The notes under the pieces were generated by a model that was given only the letters and a program-made list of their open reading frames with translations, had not been told where the DNA came from and searched no databases. From the NCBI RefSeq assembly GCF_047496725.1, contig NC_132979.1, positions 5,535,501 to 5,599,500 on the forward strand: DNA of 64,000 nt, written 5' to 3'. The position numbers were made by a program, and so were the translations under genes. Numbering within the stretch: the first letter of the stretch is position 1; every line of letters begins with the position of its first letter. Of the stretch, positions 12,054-23,775 are shown one piece after another. This DNA comes from Anoplolepis gracilipes (Eukaryota; Arthropoda; Insecta; Hymenoptera; Formicidae).

Positions 12054-13286
12054 ACATATGTAATGTACAGTTGTATTTTTACTGATATGAAGAGCAAACA
12101 TTTAAATAAAATATGAGTTATGAGGAATCTACACACGATTAACTGTTACAAAAATCGGAGTTTAATGTTGCATAAATATCTGAAATATTATTAAATTTAT
12201 AGTCTAAATTTTTTTAAATGAAAACATTATAATTTAACTCTAATTTTTAAGACATTGTTGGATGCAATTTTATACAAAAAAATAACTCTAAATTAGATGG
12301 ATACTAAATTATATTAATAAAAATAGGATATATGTACATATATACATATACGTATATAGATATAATCAAATAAACAAAGAAGAAAAAGCACCTGAATAAT
12401 ATTATGCTTACACGTTAGGAAATAGTTTATTATTAGAAATAAAATAAAAATATCGCGATATCTAAAATAAACAAATGCGCGACCTTCGCAAATTTATAGA
12501 GAATTTTGTTTTTAAAAAGTTTTATTTTTAAAATAAGTATAAACATTATTTAAGTTCGTTAATATTTAAAAATAATATTGGGTGAATGCAAAAGTTCGTG
12601 CTCTATTTCAATTAATGTCGTTATTAATGTCGCAGGTCATACTGTCCGTAATATCTGCAATTATGTACATATTATACATACATATATTGTTTGAAATGTA
12701 ATACTTTTACCTGTTATTTGAACATAGCATTGATTTATATTTATTGCTTTTAAGATATGGAAAAAATTATTAAAAATAAATAACGATAACTTTTGTTTCT
12801 GACATGTATGCTTTATGAATTTAGAAACACATGCAACGGTTGGAACCGATGTATTAAAAACTATTAAAGAAGTTTTTCAAAATCGCACACAATTCATAAG
12901 TCTATTAGAATAAAAAAAAATGATTATGCATTTTTAGAAGATGATGTTATCTATTTAAAAATCACGTTTTAAAATTTTTTAATAAAAAACTGCGCACATT
13001 CTATAATTATGGCATCTGTATACTGCCAAAACAATGGAAAAAGATTGTAAAAAATGATGAAAATGATTTGATCAATTAAATAAATGTTTTTGTACAAGAT
13101 TTTTTTATTAAGAGTCTTCTAATTTTCTGGCTCATTGCGATGTAAATGATGATGGTAAAATTGATCTTTTTATAAATTCCATATGTCTTATTGATGTATA
13201 ATGCAGCAGAATATATGTACTTACCTATAGATTTGCGCATCAATCAGCACGAATAGTGCCACGGTCACTACGAAAGAGCGAAACAT
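9266..13286 (-). CDS. AP-B: pepsin/cathepsin D-like aspartic protease, intact (375 aa)
   Basis: Exons: 13225-13286, 11705-11946, 10561-10682, 10222-10421, 9959-10081, 9758-9896, 9506-9598 and 9266-9412; total 1128 nt, in frame. The signal peptide (MFRSFVVTVALFVLIDAQ) is followed by the RIPLYK propeptide start. The first catalytic loop is FDTGSLHLWVPS (Asp81): the catalytic triplet is kept but the normal SSN is SLH. The second is VDTGASLIVGP (Asp269). The flap is QYADGN instead of YG(S/T)G. The protein ends VFDLGNNRVGFASSK. The sister of AP-B is AP-C, with nearly identical exon 1, intron 1 and flanks. Intron 2 holds a 0.5-kb fold-back element and intron 1 a mariner remnant. Altered residues beside the catalytic Asp suggest changed activity, but no inactivating lesion is seen. 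Confidence 0.9.
10141..10173. repeat. (TA)n microsatellite in AP-B intron 4
   Basis: An uninterrupted TA run of about 33 bp. A longer TA run occupies the same intron of AP-C (17520-17556) and of AP-D (24616-24661). Confidence 0.9.
11191..11685. mobile_element. Fold-back/MITE element with long TIRs in AP-B intron 2
   Basis: The ends are GTGATTCAGAACAATTCA and the complement of GTGATTCAGAACAATCCA. The inverted arms run inward for about 160 bp (for example CAGGGGCGGCGCAACTCAC at the inner left, matched by an inverted copy near 11515). An AC-rich centre lies at 11434-11470. TA-rich sequence flanks both ends. The same intron of AP-C lacks the insert (around 19110-19125), so it inserted after the AP-B/AP-C split. 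The ends resemble Tc1/mariner-type non-autonomous elements, but no transposase is seen. Confidence 0.75.
11960..12060. repeat. (TA)n microsatellite just upstream of AP-B exon 2
   Basis: A long TATA/CATA run lies immediately intronic of the acceptor of exon 2. In AP-C the same spot is a shorter GTGTATA-type run, showing repeat expansion since duplication. Confidence 0.85.
12581..13118 (+). mobile_element. Decayed, internally deleted mariner remnant in AP-B intron 1
   Basis: The left end GGTGAATGCAAAAGTTCGTG resembles a mariner terminal repeat. The right part, read on the plus strand, encodes a mutated transposase C-terminus equivalent to the AP-C copy, ending at the TAA at 13077-13079, then a mariner-like 3' tail. 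The catalytic domain is gone. It sits in the same intron as the AP-C remnant, so insertion predates duplication. Confidence 0.65.
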
Positions 13287-14581
13287 CTTTTCAAAATTTT
13301 TTCTATATCTTGTAAGTACGTATTAAAAATAAATTGTACTGGCTCTCGTTTATCAGCATTCAAAACACACTTTCGGGTTTTTTTCTGTCGATCAAGCAAA
13401 TAAGAAAATATATTGTTTAGTAATTTCTTTAATTATTGATGAGAAAAAAAGCAGTTAATATTTCGAAAGAATACATCGTTTACAAAAAATAGACAGACAC
13501 ACATGGAACAATAAACTATGCAAATATAATTTTGCTTGCAAGAAGTGTCATTGTAATTATCAACAAATTCATATTAATTATTTCGCAGTAGCTAAAGTAT
13601 AATATGCTGTTACGCAAGATTAAAGTACAATTATGCATAAATTATTCAAAAATTTATATTGACATGCAATTAATTGGTTAGTAATAAAAAGATTGAAGTT
13701 TTTCTTATTGAAAACTAACAAATAGTCAAAAAGAAAAATAATTATAAAGTACACATAATGTGGCATGTTTCTTTTTATTTTGACAAATTTTTGTTGCAAC
13801 TTGAGACACATTTGAGCGACGTTTTTTGACAAATTGAAAGTTAGTTTTTCTACTTTAATTATTTAAATAAAAATTGAACAATTATTTTTTTTTCACTATT
13901 TTTATCTATAAATTATGTATCTTTCTTTTATATCCTACCTTGCGTTATATGCGGCCTTCACAATATATTTTATACTTTTTGCTAAAGTAGTGTGATTTAT
14001 TTATATCAAAATAAAACTATTTTGTCACGAAAAATATTCGAACTATTAAAGAAGTTTTTCGAAATCACACACAATTCATAAGTTCTTAAGAATTAAAATA
14101 AAATGAATTTGCATCTTCAGAAGATGATGTTATCTATTTAAAAAGGTTATAGAGATTATAGAAATAATTTAAACTTATTTAAACAAACGATCAAATCACT
14201 CTATTAAAACAAAATATAAAAAAAATAAATACAAAGCAGCTTTAACAAAAATTAACGATTAAAATGATGTTTAATGAGAAAAAAAACAGAACAATCGTAC
14301 GAAATAAATAAAAAATAAGATGTACAAAAATTTGAAATTACAAAGACAAAAAAGGTAAAAGAAGCAATGACGGCTAGACGCAATAAAATTATTGTTCCCG
14401 CAAAATAGGATATTTGAAAGGAAAATAACATTTAAAGCCGATTATGTGTAGATTACTATTACATAGTCTTTCCAAAAACTTGCCTCAAGAAAAACTCGGA
14501 ATCAAAATACTTAGAAATTAATAATTTAAACTTGATGGAACCGACATTACGATCTTAACTAATATGGAAGTTTAGACTCAC
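13287..14581 (-). promoter_or_regulatory. AP-B 5' flank
   Basis: The minus-strand TGATAA at 13350-13355 lies 64 bp above the start codon, the same spacing as in AP-C. A block shared upstream of all paralogs lies at about 13525-13700. A short orphan fragment of the intronic mariner remnant lies at 14038-14150. No gene is seen. Confidence 0.4.
14038..14150 (+). repeat. Fragment of the mariner remnant, second copy
   Basis: The sequence from ACTATTAAAGAAGTTTTTCG through GATGATGTTATCTATTTAAA matches about 12865-12962 within AP-B intron 1. It is therefore a dispersed piece of the same element, 0.75 kb upstream of the gene. Confidence 0.6.
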
Positions 14582-14715
14582 CAGGAGAATCCGTGAAACA
14601 AGAAAGTCAATTTGATTAACCTATTCGCTGATACGTCTTTGTGTAGCGCCGACAATGTAATACGGAGCAAAGACAGATAATCATAATATATTAGCTCAAG
14701 ATCAACGTACAAAAA
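14582..14715 (-). other. Conserved upstream block of AP-B (possible 5' non-coding exon)
   Basis: On the minus strand this ends CTCCTG|GTGAGTCTA about 1.3 kb above the start codon. It is homologous to the blocks at 481, 6850 and 21085. It is open in one frame here, but that frame is not conserved among the copies. Confidence 0.35.
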
Positions 14716-16090
14716 TATAAAAAAAAGACCACAAACAAAACATGAAAGTATCAACAGCAAGAAATCATCAAAATATCTAGAACTTTCTTAATGTTTAAAT
14801 AATAAGTAAATAAGAAGAATAAATTAAAAATAAACAAAATTTTAATCTAATAATAGATATTGAATAATAGAAATAAAATATAATTTATTTGTGACAAATG
14901 CATTTGTACTTGAATAAAAATTTATGCGATTAACTGATCACTTAAATATATTCTTATATCTAAATAATTATTTAATTAATGTGTTTTTATTAATTTTTAT
15001 TCGTAAGAATAATATAAAATTATTGCACTACATTATCAAATATTATAATAATCATTATTTTATTCATGTGTTCTTTTAACGAAGAATATACGACGACGTC
15101 TAATAATGCGTATATCATTGCTGTAATTGCTAACGCGGTTGAGATCTTTGGATATATAATATTTCCTCTTATTTGTAATATTTACTCAAGTTATAGACTA
15201 TTATGACAGTCCAACGATACTAGAAAAGTACGAATTCTATACTATTAAAAACAGCAAAATTTTAACACGTCATACGTCAGAATTTCTTAAAACCGATAAT
15301 TTTTTAAATAAAATTATTAAACTAGATATTTTTACAATGTGCTATTATATAAAAAAAAAAATTATTTATATTAAGAAAAGTAATGTGTAATTACGTAAAG
15401 CTAAAGTATTATTATTAAAGAATAAGTTAAACACATTGTGAAAAACAATAGAATCGTTGTGATAAATGAAAGTAATTGTAAAATGCATTAAGGCCTGATT
15501 GCATCAACATTATTTTGGCTTTAAGCGAAACTTAAATATATGTCTGTTTTTATTCATTTAGTAAGAAAGATAAAGATAGACACATGTTTAAGTCTCGCTT
15601 AAATCCAAAAAAATGTTGATGCAATTGGGCCTAAGTAATGTAAAATTTGCATTATTTTTAGAATTATAGTGTTACATTTAACGAGATTTTAAAATTATCA
15701 AAGTTTTTTTAAATGAAATGCTATACTTGCATTAATACAGTGACGTTGCTTATAAAAGAACAAATTTAACAGATAAAATATGTTGATTTTCAAATGACTT
15801 TGAGTTACCAAAATCACGTTTAAGGAAAAAACAGTAATAAAATTTATTGACTATTTTATTACAAAGATGTACTCTTTAAAAAAACATACACTTTTAAAGG
15901 TGTATCTAGATTTTCGTTTTGTAAAATTCACTCTCGGTAAAAAATTTTTCATATATAATTATATATAACAATATAAAAGTATATAGAAATATATAATATT
16001 CTGTATAAGTTATGTATAGTTATATATAGTATGTATAATTTTATATTATTGTTGACTGACATCTAGCCAACATTAATATAAAATTATATA

Positions 16091-16127
<37 letters not shown>

Positions 16128-16666
16128 AGTCATATATTATTATATATAATTATACATAACTTATACAAAATTTTATATATTTCTATATAATTTTATATGG
16201 TCATATATCCTATATGATTATACATAACAAATTTTTTACCGGGCTTATGCAATATACAATATAAAAGAACATTTTTTTATATATATGCGTATTACCAGCA
16301 TAATTAGCAATATTTAGGTAAATATAGACCGGCGTTAAAGACTATATTTTTTTGAAAAAATTTAAATGCTTTATTTATAGAAGAACTTGATATCTGATTG
16401 GATATCTGATTCTAGTAAGTATATAACATGCATATTATATACAATATAGAAAAACATTCTTTTATATATGCTTTTGCATAATTATCAGTATTTAGGTAAA
16501 TAATGTTGTAAATATTTTTATAAATATGAGACTGAGTACCGCATGAGTAATTGTAAATGAAACTATAAATCAATAAACATTGAACGTTATAAAGAAAAAA
16601 TTTCTTACTTATTGGCGAGAGTGTCATTTAAATTTAATGGTAAATTCAGAAAAAAACAACCAATAT
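14716..16666. other. Intergenic AP-B to AP-C (duplicate of 7.0-9.3 kb)
   Basis: No gene is seen. The region is homologous to the AP-A/AP-B interval but carries the 140-bp MITE at 15492-15631 and lacks the inverted arm duplication present near 8.8 kb. Confidence 0.6.
15492..15631. mobile_element. 140-bp MITE, PIF/Harbinger-like, with TAA target duplication
   Basis: The terminal inverted repeats begin GGCCTGATTGCATCAACATT on the left and GGCCCAATTGCATCAACATT on the right strand. They extend about 55 bp with mismatches. TAA flanks both sides (15489-15491 and 15632-15634). The paralogous site near AP-B (about 8150-8175) has the flanking sequence AAAATGCATTAGATAATATG without the insert. The 3-bp TAA duplication is typical of PIF/Harbinger; the family assignment is inference. 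Confidence 0.8.
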
Positions 16667-17515
16667 TTATTTTGATGGGGCAAATCCTACTCGATTATTT
16701 CCTAAATCGAACACGGTATAATAAGAACGAATAAATAGATCCCCCAGGATCCATAGCGGAAAGTTAAGTTTATCGAAGCCACTCAAACATTTCAGGATGC
16801 CTTCTTCAACCTCCTGCAAAAAATTAAATTCACAAAATGTGAGTACTTTGCATTCTTAAATAATTTAAACTTTTAATTATTGTTAATTACAATCAGTAAT
16901 ACTCACTTGAATAATATAATTCGAAGGAGTAAGATTAAATGTCTTATTATTAAGAACAACAGCAATTGTAGGAAACTCATCAAGTTGACTGCAATTCACC
17001 TTTGGACAAAGGATAATATTAAATAACTAATTAATAATTTAACAAATATTAATATTACATTTATTTAGTACATATATTTATTAATATTACATATTTAGTA
17101 ACATTTTATGATTTTCTACATAAACCTATGCCAGTGTAAAATATGGTTGTTTACTTACGTATCCATTACTGTCAGCTCCAATTTTTTCGTTAATAACGTC
17201 GATATATGAGGATGGTGCATATATTAGAGAGGCACCCGTGTCAGCAATAGCTTGGCAACCATTCGTACACAAGTTATCATCACCTACTTGGAAACTACAA
17301 CGCGATAGTGTTAATAATTTATTGTAACATGATAAGCAATAAGTAGATAAATAACGAACCTATCGATGGTAAATTGCCAGTATTCTTTTCTAGTAACAGG
17401 AATATAGAACAATTCCCCGTCATAATGAGCAGAATTAGTACCACCAAACGTCAGTTCACCACCTATCTCGGCTGAAGAGTCTCTACATAAATTGTATATT
17501 TTTTATATTTTAATA

Positions 17516-17560
<45 letters not shown>

Positions 17561-20500
17561 TTAATTTTTATTTGAAGACTCTTTTTTAGACGTATGGAAA
17601 GAGAATGCGAACCGATTCAGATAAAAGCTGAAAACAGGTTGTGACAATAGGCCTTGTTGTATCATATTGTAAAAAACAGGTGTCACTTCATCGACGGACT
17701 TCGTGTCATAACCTAGGCCCAAAATACCGTCAAACTGTGCATTAGTAAACAAACTGGACGTTTTGCCCGTCTCTTCAACCCCTTCTGCAAATGTTTGATT
17801 TTGAACATTAAGGCCGGCAACCTATAAAAAGATTAGTATTAGTAATGAATTATCATGACACACAGGAACATTAAGAAAATATTTAATATGTTTTTAAACT
17901 GCGATTGTAGTTGGTGTAATATTGTACTGAATTATTTGATAAATGATGACTTACATTTACTACATCAGTAGAATAAAATCCAATCAAACTGCCACTGCCA
18001 TATCGAATAGCAAACGGAGCACCATTTGATTCATATGTGCTAGATTTGTTACTGTCGTATTTATGTATATGTGATTCTGCAAAAAATAATAAATTATAAG
18101 TTAGCAATATTAAAAATTTTTAAAAATAAGAAAAACTTTTGTCGATCCAAATAAACAATACTTATTCGAATTATTATATATATGTAAATGTGCATATATT
18201 GTTTTAACTCTTGAATTATTTTATGTGTAAAATCTTATTTATATGTCCTCAAACAAATTTGGAACCAAATCCGCAAAATTTTATTCAAAGATGCATAAAT
18301 ATGCGAAATCAACAAGCAATAATTGATCAGAGAAAAGATAGTACGCGATATTAAATGCACGCACGCACACACAGAGACACACACGCGCGCATGCCGCGGT
18401 AAACGTTTTTTTTCGATAAAATGTAAGGCTGGTTTCAAAGTTATGTAATTCGGTCAAAAAAAATCGTAGGAAAGTTTTAAAAAAAGCATTTTAAAAAGTA
18501 GGTAAAACATTGTGTTTTATGAAACTTTACTTGAATTCATCGAGAGAATTTTTCTTTTATCAAGCTACAGAGTTTCAAAAATACATAATTTTAAAGAACA
18601 AAAAATAATATGTTCTTTTTTAAAGCATGGAATAAAGAAAATGCAATAGAAAATTTTTAAAAACTATTGATAGCACGTGAAAATTGAAACTTTAAGTTTC
18701 AAAATGCTTTTTTTAAAACTTCTCTACGATGATTTTTCACCGAGCTGCAACAGTTAGAAAACCCATTTTTTCTAAAAAGTGTTCCCTATATTTTCCTGCG
18801 TAGTGTATAAGTAATAAAGTATTACATAAATAATATTACATAAATAGTATTTATATATTTTATTTTATATATTTATATGTTTTATTTTCATATATACTAA
18901 ATATAAATTAATTTGCACGCACTAAGTATATGACAATATTTTTTGATGAATAGTTTATAATCTGTAAACAGTTTTTTATCTGTTAAAAACAAATAAGAAA
19001 GTGTGAGATAAAATTCTTTTGCATTCGTATTTTGTTAGACAAACGGTCATTCAAATCGCATAGTTAAAAATATATCGCTAACTGCTTATGATCTAAAATT
19101 ATTTATTATCCTGTATATATATAAAGATACTTACCGCAAATAGAATTAGAGGATTTGCATTGTTTCGACGGAACCCAAAAATCTGAAGAGCCAGTATCAA
19201 ATATTACTTTAAATATCTGTAACGGAGTTCCGATGCTGATTGTACCATAGTACTGAAAGTTTTTATAATTAGTCAAATATGCCGTTGCAGAATTATTGTT
19301 ACCCGAAACTTGTTTCAATTCTTTACTAGATCTCATTATAGTTTTTCGAACAGAATTCATTTTGTGCAGTGGAATCCTTAAAGTAATATAAAAACCTTTT
19401 GTTACATGTGTATGTGTGTGTATATATGCATGCATATATACACACATACATATATAATATATATAGTTGTATTTTTACTGATACGAAGAGCAAACATTTA
19501 AATAGAATATGAGTTATGAGGAATCTACACATGATTAATTGTCACAAAAATCGAAATTATAATACATGTTGCATGCAATCTTATACAAAGAAATAGCTCT
19601 AAATTAGATGAACACTAAATTATATTAACTATAGAAATATGATATATGTATATATATATATATATATAGATATATTCAAATAAACAAGAAAGCAGCTCAA
19701 TAATATTGTGCCTACACGTCAGAAAATAGTTTATTATTAGAAACAAGATAAGGTTATCGCAATATTTAAAATAAACAAAAGTGCGAACTTCGCGAATTTG
19801 TAGAGAATTCGTAGAGAGTTTTGTTTTCAAAAATGTTTTATTTTTAAAATAAATATAAACATTATTTAAGTTTGTTAATATTCAAAAATAATATTGAGTG
19901 AGTGCAAAAGTTTTTGCTCTATTTCAATTAATAACGTTATTAATGTCGCAGACCACACTGTTCGTAACGTCTGCATATTATACATATATCGTTTGAAAGG
20001 TAGTATTCTCACCTGTTATTTGAACATAGTATTAATTTATTTTTGTTGGTTTTAAGATGTGGAAAAAATTATTAAAAATAAATGACGAAAAATTTTATTT
20101 TTGGCATGTATGCTTTATTTGTTTAAAAAAGATGTTACGTTGCATTAGAAATTATTAAAGAACTTTATTAAAATTGGACATTATTTATAAAAATTTTAAA
20201 AAAGTGATTTGCATCTTTAAAAGGTATTATCCGTTTGGTGGGAATAGAGTAATCCTTAAAAAATTATGTTTAGAAATTTTTAACGAAAAACTGTGCACAT
20301 TTTATGATTGTGGCATATGTATACTGCCAAAACATTGGAAAAAGATTGTAAAAAATGATGAAAATGATTTGATCAATTAAATAAATGTTTTTGTACAAGA
20401 TTTTTTTATTAAGAGTCTTCTAATTTTCTGGCTCATTGCGATGTAAATGATGAAGGTAAAATTGATCTTTTTATAAATTCCATATGTCTTATCGATGTAT

Positions 20501-20587
20501 AATGCAGCAGAATGTATGTACTTACCTATAGATTTGCGCATCAATCAGCACGAAAAGTGCCACGGTCACTACGAAAGAGCGAAACAT
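16667..20587 (-). CDS. AP-C: pepsin/cathepsin D-like aspartic protease, intact (377 aa)
   Basis: Exons: 20526-20587, 19135-19376, 17955-18076, 17613-17821, 17360-17482, 17159-17294, 16907-16999 and 16667-16813; total 1134 nt, in frame. The signal peptide is the same as in AP-B. The first catalytic loop is FDTGSSDFWVPS (Asp81). The second is ADTGASLIYAP (Asp271). The flap RYGSGSLIGF is canonical, so this copy looks fully active. It ends VFDLGNNRVGFAPSK with no polyproline loop. Exon 4 is 9 nt longer than in AP-A/B, adding three residues after NQTFAEG. Intron 2 carries a C-specific segment (about 18.25-18.9 kb) with an inverted repeat, and intron 1 has the mariner remnant shared with AP-B. Confidence 0.92.
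17520..17556. repeat. (TA)n microsatellite in AP-C intron 4
   Basis: An alternating TA run at the same intronic place as the AP-B and AP-D runs. Confidence 0.9.
18451..18745. repeat. Inverted-repeat segment in AP-C intron 2
   Basis: The left arm at about 18451-18500 (AAATCGTAGGAAAGTTTTAA and on to AAAGCATTTT) is matched in reverse by the right arm at about 18698-18745 (AAAATGCTTTTTTTAAAACT and on to CTACGATGATTTTTCACCG). The segment is absent from AP-B intron 2. It is probably a diverged fold-back/MITE insertion; its exact ends are not clear. Confidence 0.55.
19897..20420 (+). mobile_element. Mariner transposase remnant in AP-C intron 1
   Basis: It starts with the mariner-like end GAGTGCAAAAGTTTTTGCTC. 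From 20174 to 20380 the plus strand is open for 68 codons and ends LPKHWKKIVKNDENDLIN before a stop. This matches the usual mariner C-terminus, in which a Leu-Pro-x-x-Trp segment sits about 20 residues from the end. The DDD catalytic core and most of the N-terminus are missing. It is shared with AP-B at the same position. Confidence 0.7.
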
Positions 20588-21084
20588 CTTTTTAAAATTT
20601 TTTCTATATCTTGTAAGTACGTATTAAAAATAAATTGTACTGGCTCTCGTTTATCAGCATTCAAAACACACTTTCGGGTTTTTTTCTGTTGATCAAGCAA
20701 ATAAGAAAATATATTGTTTAGTAATTTCTTTAATTATTGATGAGAAAAAAGCAGTTAATATTTCGAAAGAATACATCGTTTACGAAGAATAGACAGACAC
20801 ACATGGAACAATAAACTATGCAAATATAATTTTGCTCGCAAGAAGTGTCATTGTAATTATCAACAAACTCATACTAGCTACTTTGCAGTAGCAAAAGTAT
20901 AATATTATGCTGTACAAGATTAAAGCACAATTATGAATAAATTATTCAAAAATTTATGTTGACATGCAATTAATTGGTTGGTGATAAAAAAATTTAAACT
21001 TTACTGGAACCGACATTATTTAACTAATACTAAACTATTATTTAACTAATATTAAACTTAACTAATATTAAAACTTAAACTCAC
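20588..21084 (-). promoter_or_regulatory. AP-C 5' flank
   Basis: The minus-strand TGATAA at 20651-20656 lies 64 bp above the start codon, as in AP-B. The all-paralog conserved block lies at about 20825-20995. No gene is seen. Confidence 0.4.
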
Positions 21085-21215
21085 CGAGAGAATCCGTGTT
21101 AAACAAAAAAATCAAATCAATTAACCAATTCGCCGAAATATTTTCGTGGAGCAACAACAATGTAACACAGAGCGGCGAAAGACAAACATATTATGCCTGC
21201 CTTATCGAAGTAAAA
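21085..21215 (-). other. Conserved upstream block of AP-C (possible 5' non-coding exon)
   Basis: Ends CTCTCG|GTGAGTTTA on the minus strand, 0.5 kb above the start codon. It is homologous to the blocks at 481, 6850 and 14582. In-frame stops are present. Confidence 0.35.
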
Positions 21216-21899
21216 CACAGGTGAAACGAAACTAGAAACTAGAAAAATATCAAGAGCAAAAGTCATCAAAATATTTACATTAAAACCTTTTTAATAATAA
21301 GTAAATAAGAAGAATAAAGTAAAAATAAACAAAATTTTAATCTAATAATAGATATTGAATAATAGAAATAAAATATAATTTATTTGTAACGAATGGATTT
21401 GTAATTAAATAAAAATTTATTTGATTAAATAATCATTTAAATTATATAAATATATAAATATATATATAAATTCTTATTTATATATATTTATTTAAATAAT
21501 TATTTACCTAATATGTTTTTATTTTTTATTTTTACAAATAATATAAACAAAATTATTGCATTACATCAAATAAATATTATAATTATCATTTTATTCATAT
21601 GTTTTTTTATCAAAATAAAAGTTTTCCTTATTGATAGGTGAAATAGGAGTAATTTTAATCTGATATATTTTTTGTCAATTGATTTCAAAAGTGTAAAAAT
21701 TAAATTAAAATACTTTGTACTTATGTATAATATAAAAATAATAAATGATACAAATAGAAAAATAATGCAAATAATATGAATATCAAATAACGAATAATAC
21801 AAATAACAAATAATACAAATAACAAATAGTACAATCAAGATACAATTTTATTCAAATAATAAACTAAATAAAAATATATTCGAATAATATCCATCTCTA
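21216..21899. other. AT-rich spacer
   Basis: No gene is seen. It carries a short imperfect tandem array of an AATACAAATAACAAAT unit near 21790-21832, and sequence shared with 0.95-1.1 kb. Confidence 0.5.
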
Positions 21900-22990
21900 A
21901 GATGGGATGATTCGGTGTCATTCTGCAGATTTAACTAGTTAATGCACTTCCGATGTAAGTCGTTTAAAGTAACAAAGCTCCCTAACAAATAATTATATCC
22001 CATCCAGTCAAAATAACGGTTTTTGTTGCTTCTATATGATCTGTATAGTAACAGATTTGTAATAACAAAACTCTAAGAATAGGATCTATTAATGTGATTG
22101 CGATGTTCTAAGATACGGGTTTTCAAAAATCTTTTTACTTCACCGATATAAATAACAGTTGTTACAATTAATACTGTAAATAATGCTGTTAAGGGAAGAT
22201 TGTGGAAATTGCTTCGCGTTAATTTTTATAAAAGACTTAAGATTATCCAGTCCCGTGTAGAATGTACGTAAATCAGATTTTTTAATAACAGAATTAAATT
22301 TCTTTGACACCGATTTAATACGGTAACAAAAAAGAAACAGTCTATTGATAGATATGTAAGACAATTATTCTGAAAAAGAAATCTTGTTTATGAAATCCAT
22401 AGGCTCTAGATAATAGAAGTGTACGAAACTCATATATCTATGTGTTCTTCCATTTTTTCAATAAAGTATATAAAGTATAAAACTGATATGTTTCTGTTTA
22501 TCGGATTATGTTATACCGTTATATAACTATTTTTATCATTAAACAATTCTTCCATCCTATTAATGCATTGCATGTCGATTTATCTAAGACTACGATAATC
22601 ATATCATTACCTTTGCCTGCTCGAGTAAAAATAATGTTTGCGTTATTATAAATAAAATTTTTTTTAGTGGTTGTCAAATCGTGTAAGATCTCTTTATCCG
22701 TATTATTTGGAAAAAAATTAAAATGTGTTATATTTTGAATATTTGGGAGCCAATGATTTCTAATGTTACAAGTTCTCCGAGTTTTCCTTGTCGCAAATAA
22801 AACTGTGTGAAGGATAAACGATTTTGAATGTTACTTGCCTTTGGTGTATTCTTTTTTTGTAGGAACAATTATTTTATTACTTCTCGCGTTACTGTTTTTT
22901 TTTACCGTGTGTTTTCTCTTTGTAATTTTATAATTCATACAATTGTTCTGTTTTTCTTCATTAACCGTCTTTTCATTTTTATTTATTAAC
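21900..22990 (-). mobile_element. Degraded Penelope-like retroelement lacking the RT core
   Basis: Read on the minus strand, about 22540-22740 is open for about 69 codons and contains RAGKGNDMIIVVLDKS, matching the (A)DKGN...VMDK motif of the Penelope-like element N-terminal region. After a short gap, about 22140-22364 reads into SIIYSINCNNC. A frameshift then leads into YIGEVKRFLKTRILEHRNHI at about 22080-22150, the YIG half and EH motif of a GIY-YIG endonuclease. About 21905-21965 gives NLQNDTE, the usual C-terminal region. The reverse transcriptase domain between the two parts is missing, and several stops are present. It is an inactive remnant. Confidence 0.7.
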
Positions 22991-23259
22991 CCTGATGAGA
23001 ATCCAGAGAGGGACAGAAACCTTTTTTAATTTGCGTTTAATATTTTTATATCATGTATTACTTTTATTCATTTATTAAAGTTTTTCGCGCATTTAGTTTT
23101 TTAAATGTAAACTTTTATTTAAAAGAACTTTGCCTGCTTTTTTAGCCTGTTTTTATATCTTAAAAATAAAATATATAAATGAAACTGAAGTATTGATATA
23201 TAAAATCAATATATAGTGTATAAAATTTTTTTAAACAAATTTATTTGTATTCAAAGAAA

Positions 23260-23323
<64 letters not shown>

Positions 23324-23775
23324 AATACAATGTTGAAAAGCAAAATAAAATAAAAGATAATTACAATTAAATATAATTAAAAGGAAATTATTAATAAAAA
23401 ATATTTCTTGCATGTGTCTTTATTTTAATTTTCAGAAATATCACATTACACTTATTAAAATGTAAAAATGCATCTCATAATTATAAATGCAAATTACAAG
23501 TCAGTAAGTAACATTAAGTAATTTAAATCTATTTACGATATTCATTTGGATATAATCAATATTCAGGATATAATCCCAGGTAGCACTGTTCGTTTTATAA
23601 ACGTTTTCTAAACGTATCTAATACGAAAAAATACGTTTAGAAAACGTTTATAAAATGAACATGTGCTACCTGGGATCTTTACCGATATAAGATTTAACAT
23701 CTTATCATCAACAAAAAACTTAATTAAGCAGGTCGTCGTATATATCTAGCAATAATTATAAAAAAGAATTCACAT
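22991..23775. other. AT-rich spacer with (TA)n and a MITE hairpin
   Basis: No gene is seen. It contains a TA run at 23264-23319 and the hairpin at 23573-23676. Confidence 0.6.
23573..23676. mobile_element. Short hairpin MITE with CCCAGGTAGCAC ends
   Basis: Left arm ATCCCAGGTAGCACTGTTCG, then TTTTATAAACGTTTTCTAAA; the right arm from about 23630 to 23676 is its near-perfect reverse complement. The element is about 104 bp with a tiny loop and no coding capacity. Confidence 0.7.

Noticed and set aside
14578..14760. The conserved upstream block of AP-B read as a coding exon
   Set aside because: It is open here, but stops or shifts occur in the copies at 6850 and 21085 and no frame is shared, so coding is unlikely.
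20495..20692. A plus-strand open frame at AP-C exon 1
   Set aside because: It is antisense to the signal-peptide exon, and the same stretch upstream of other copies is not open.
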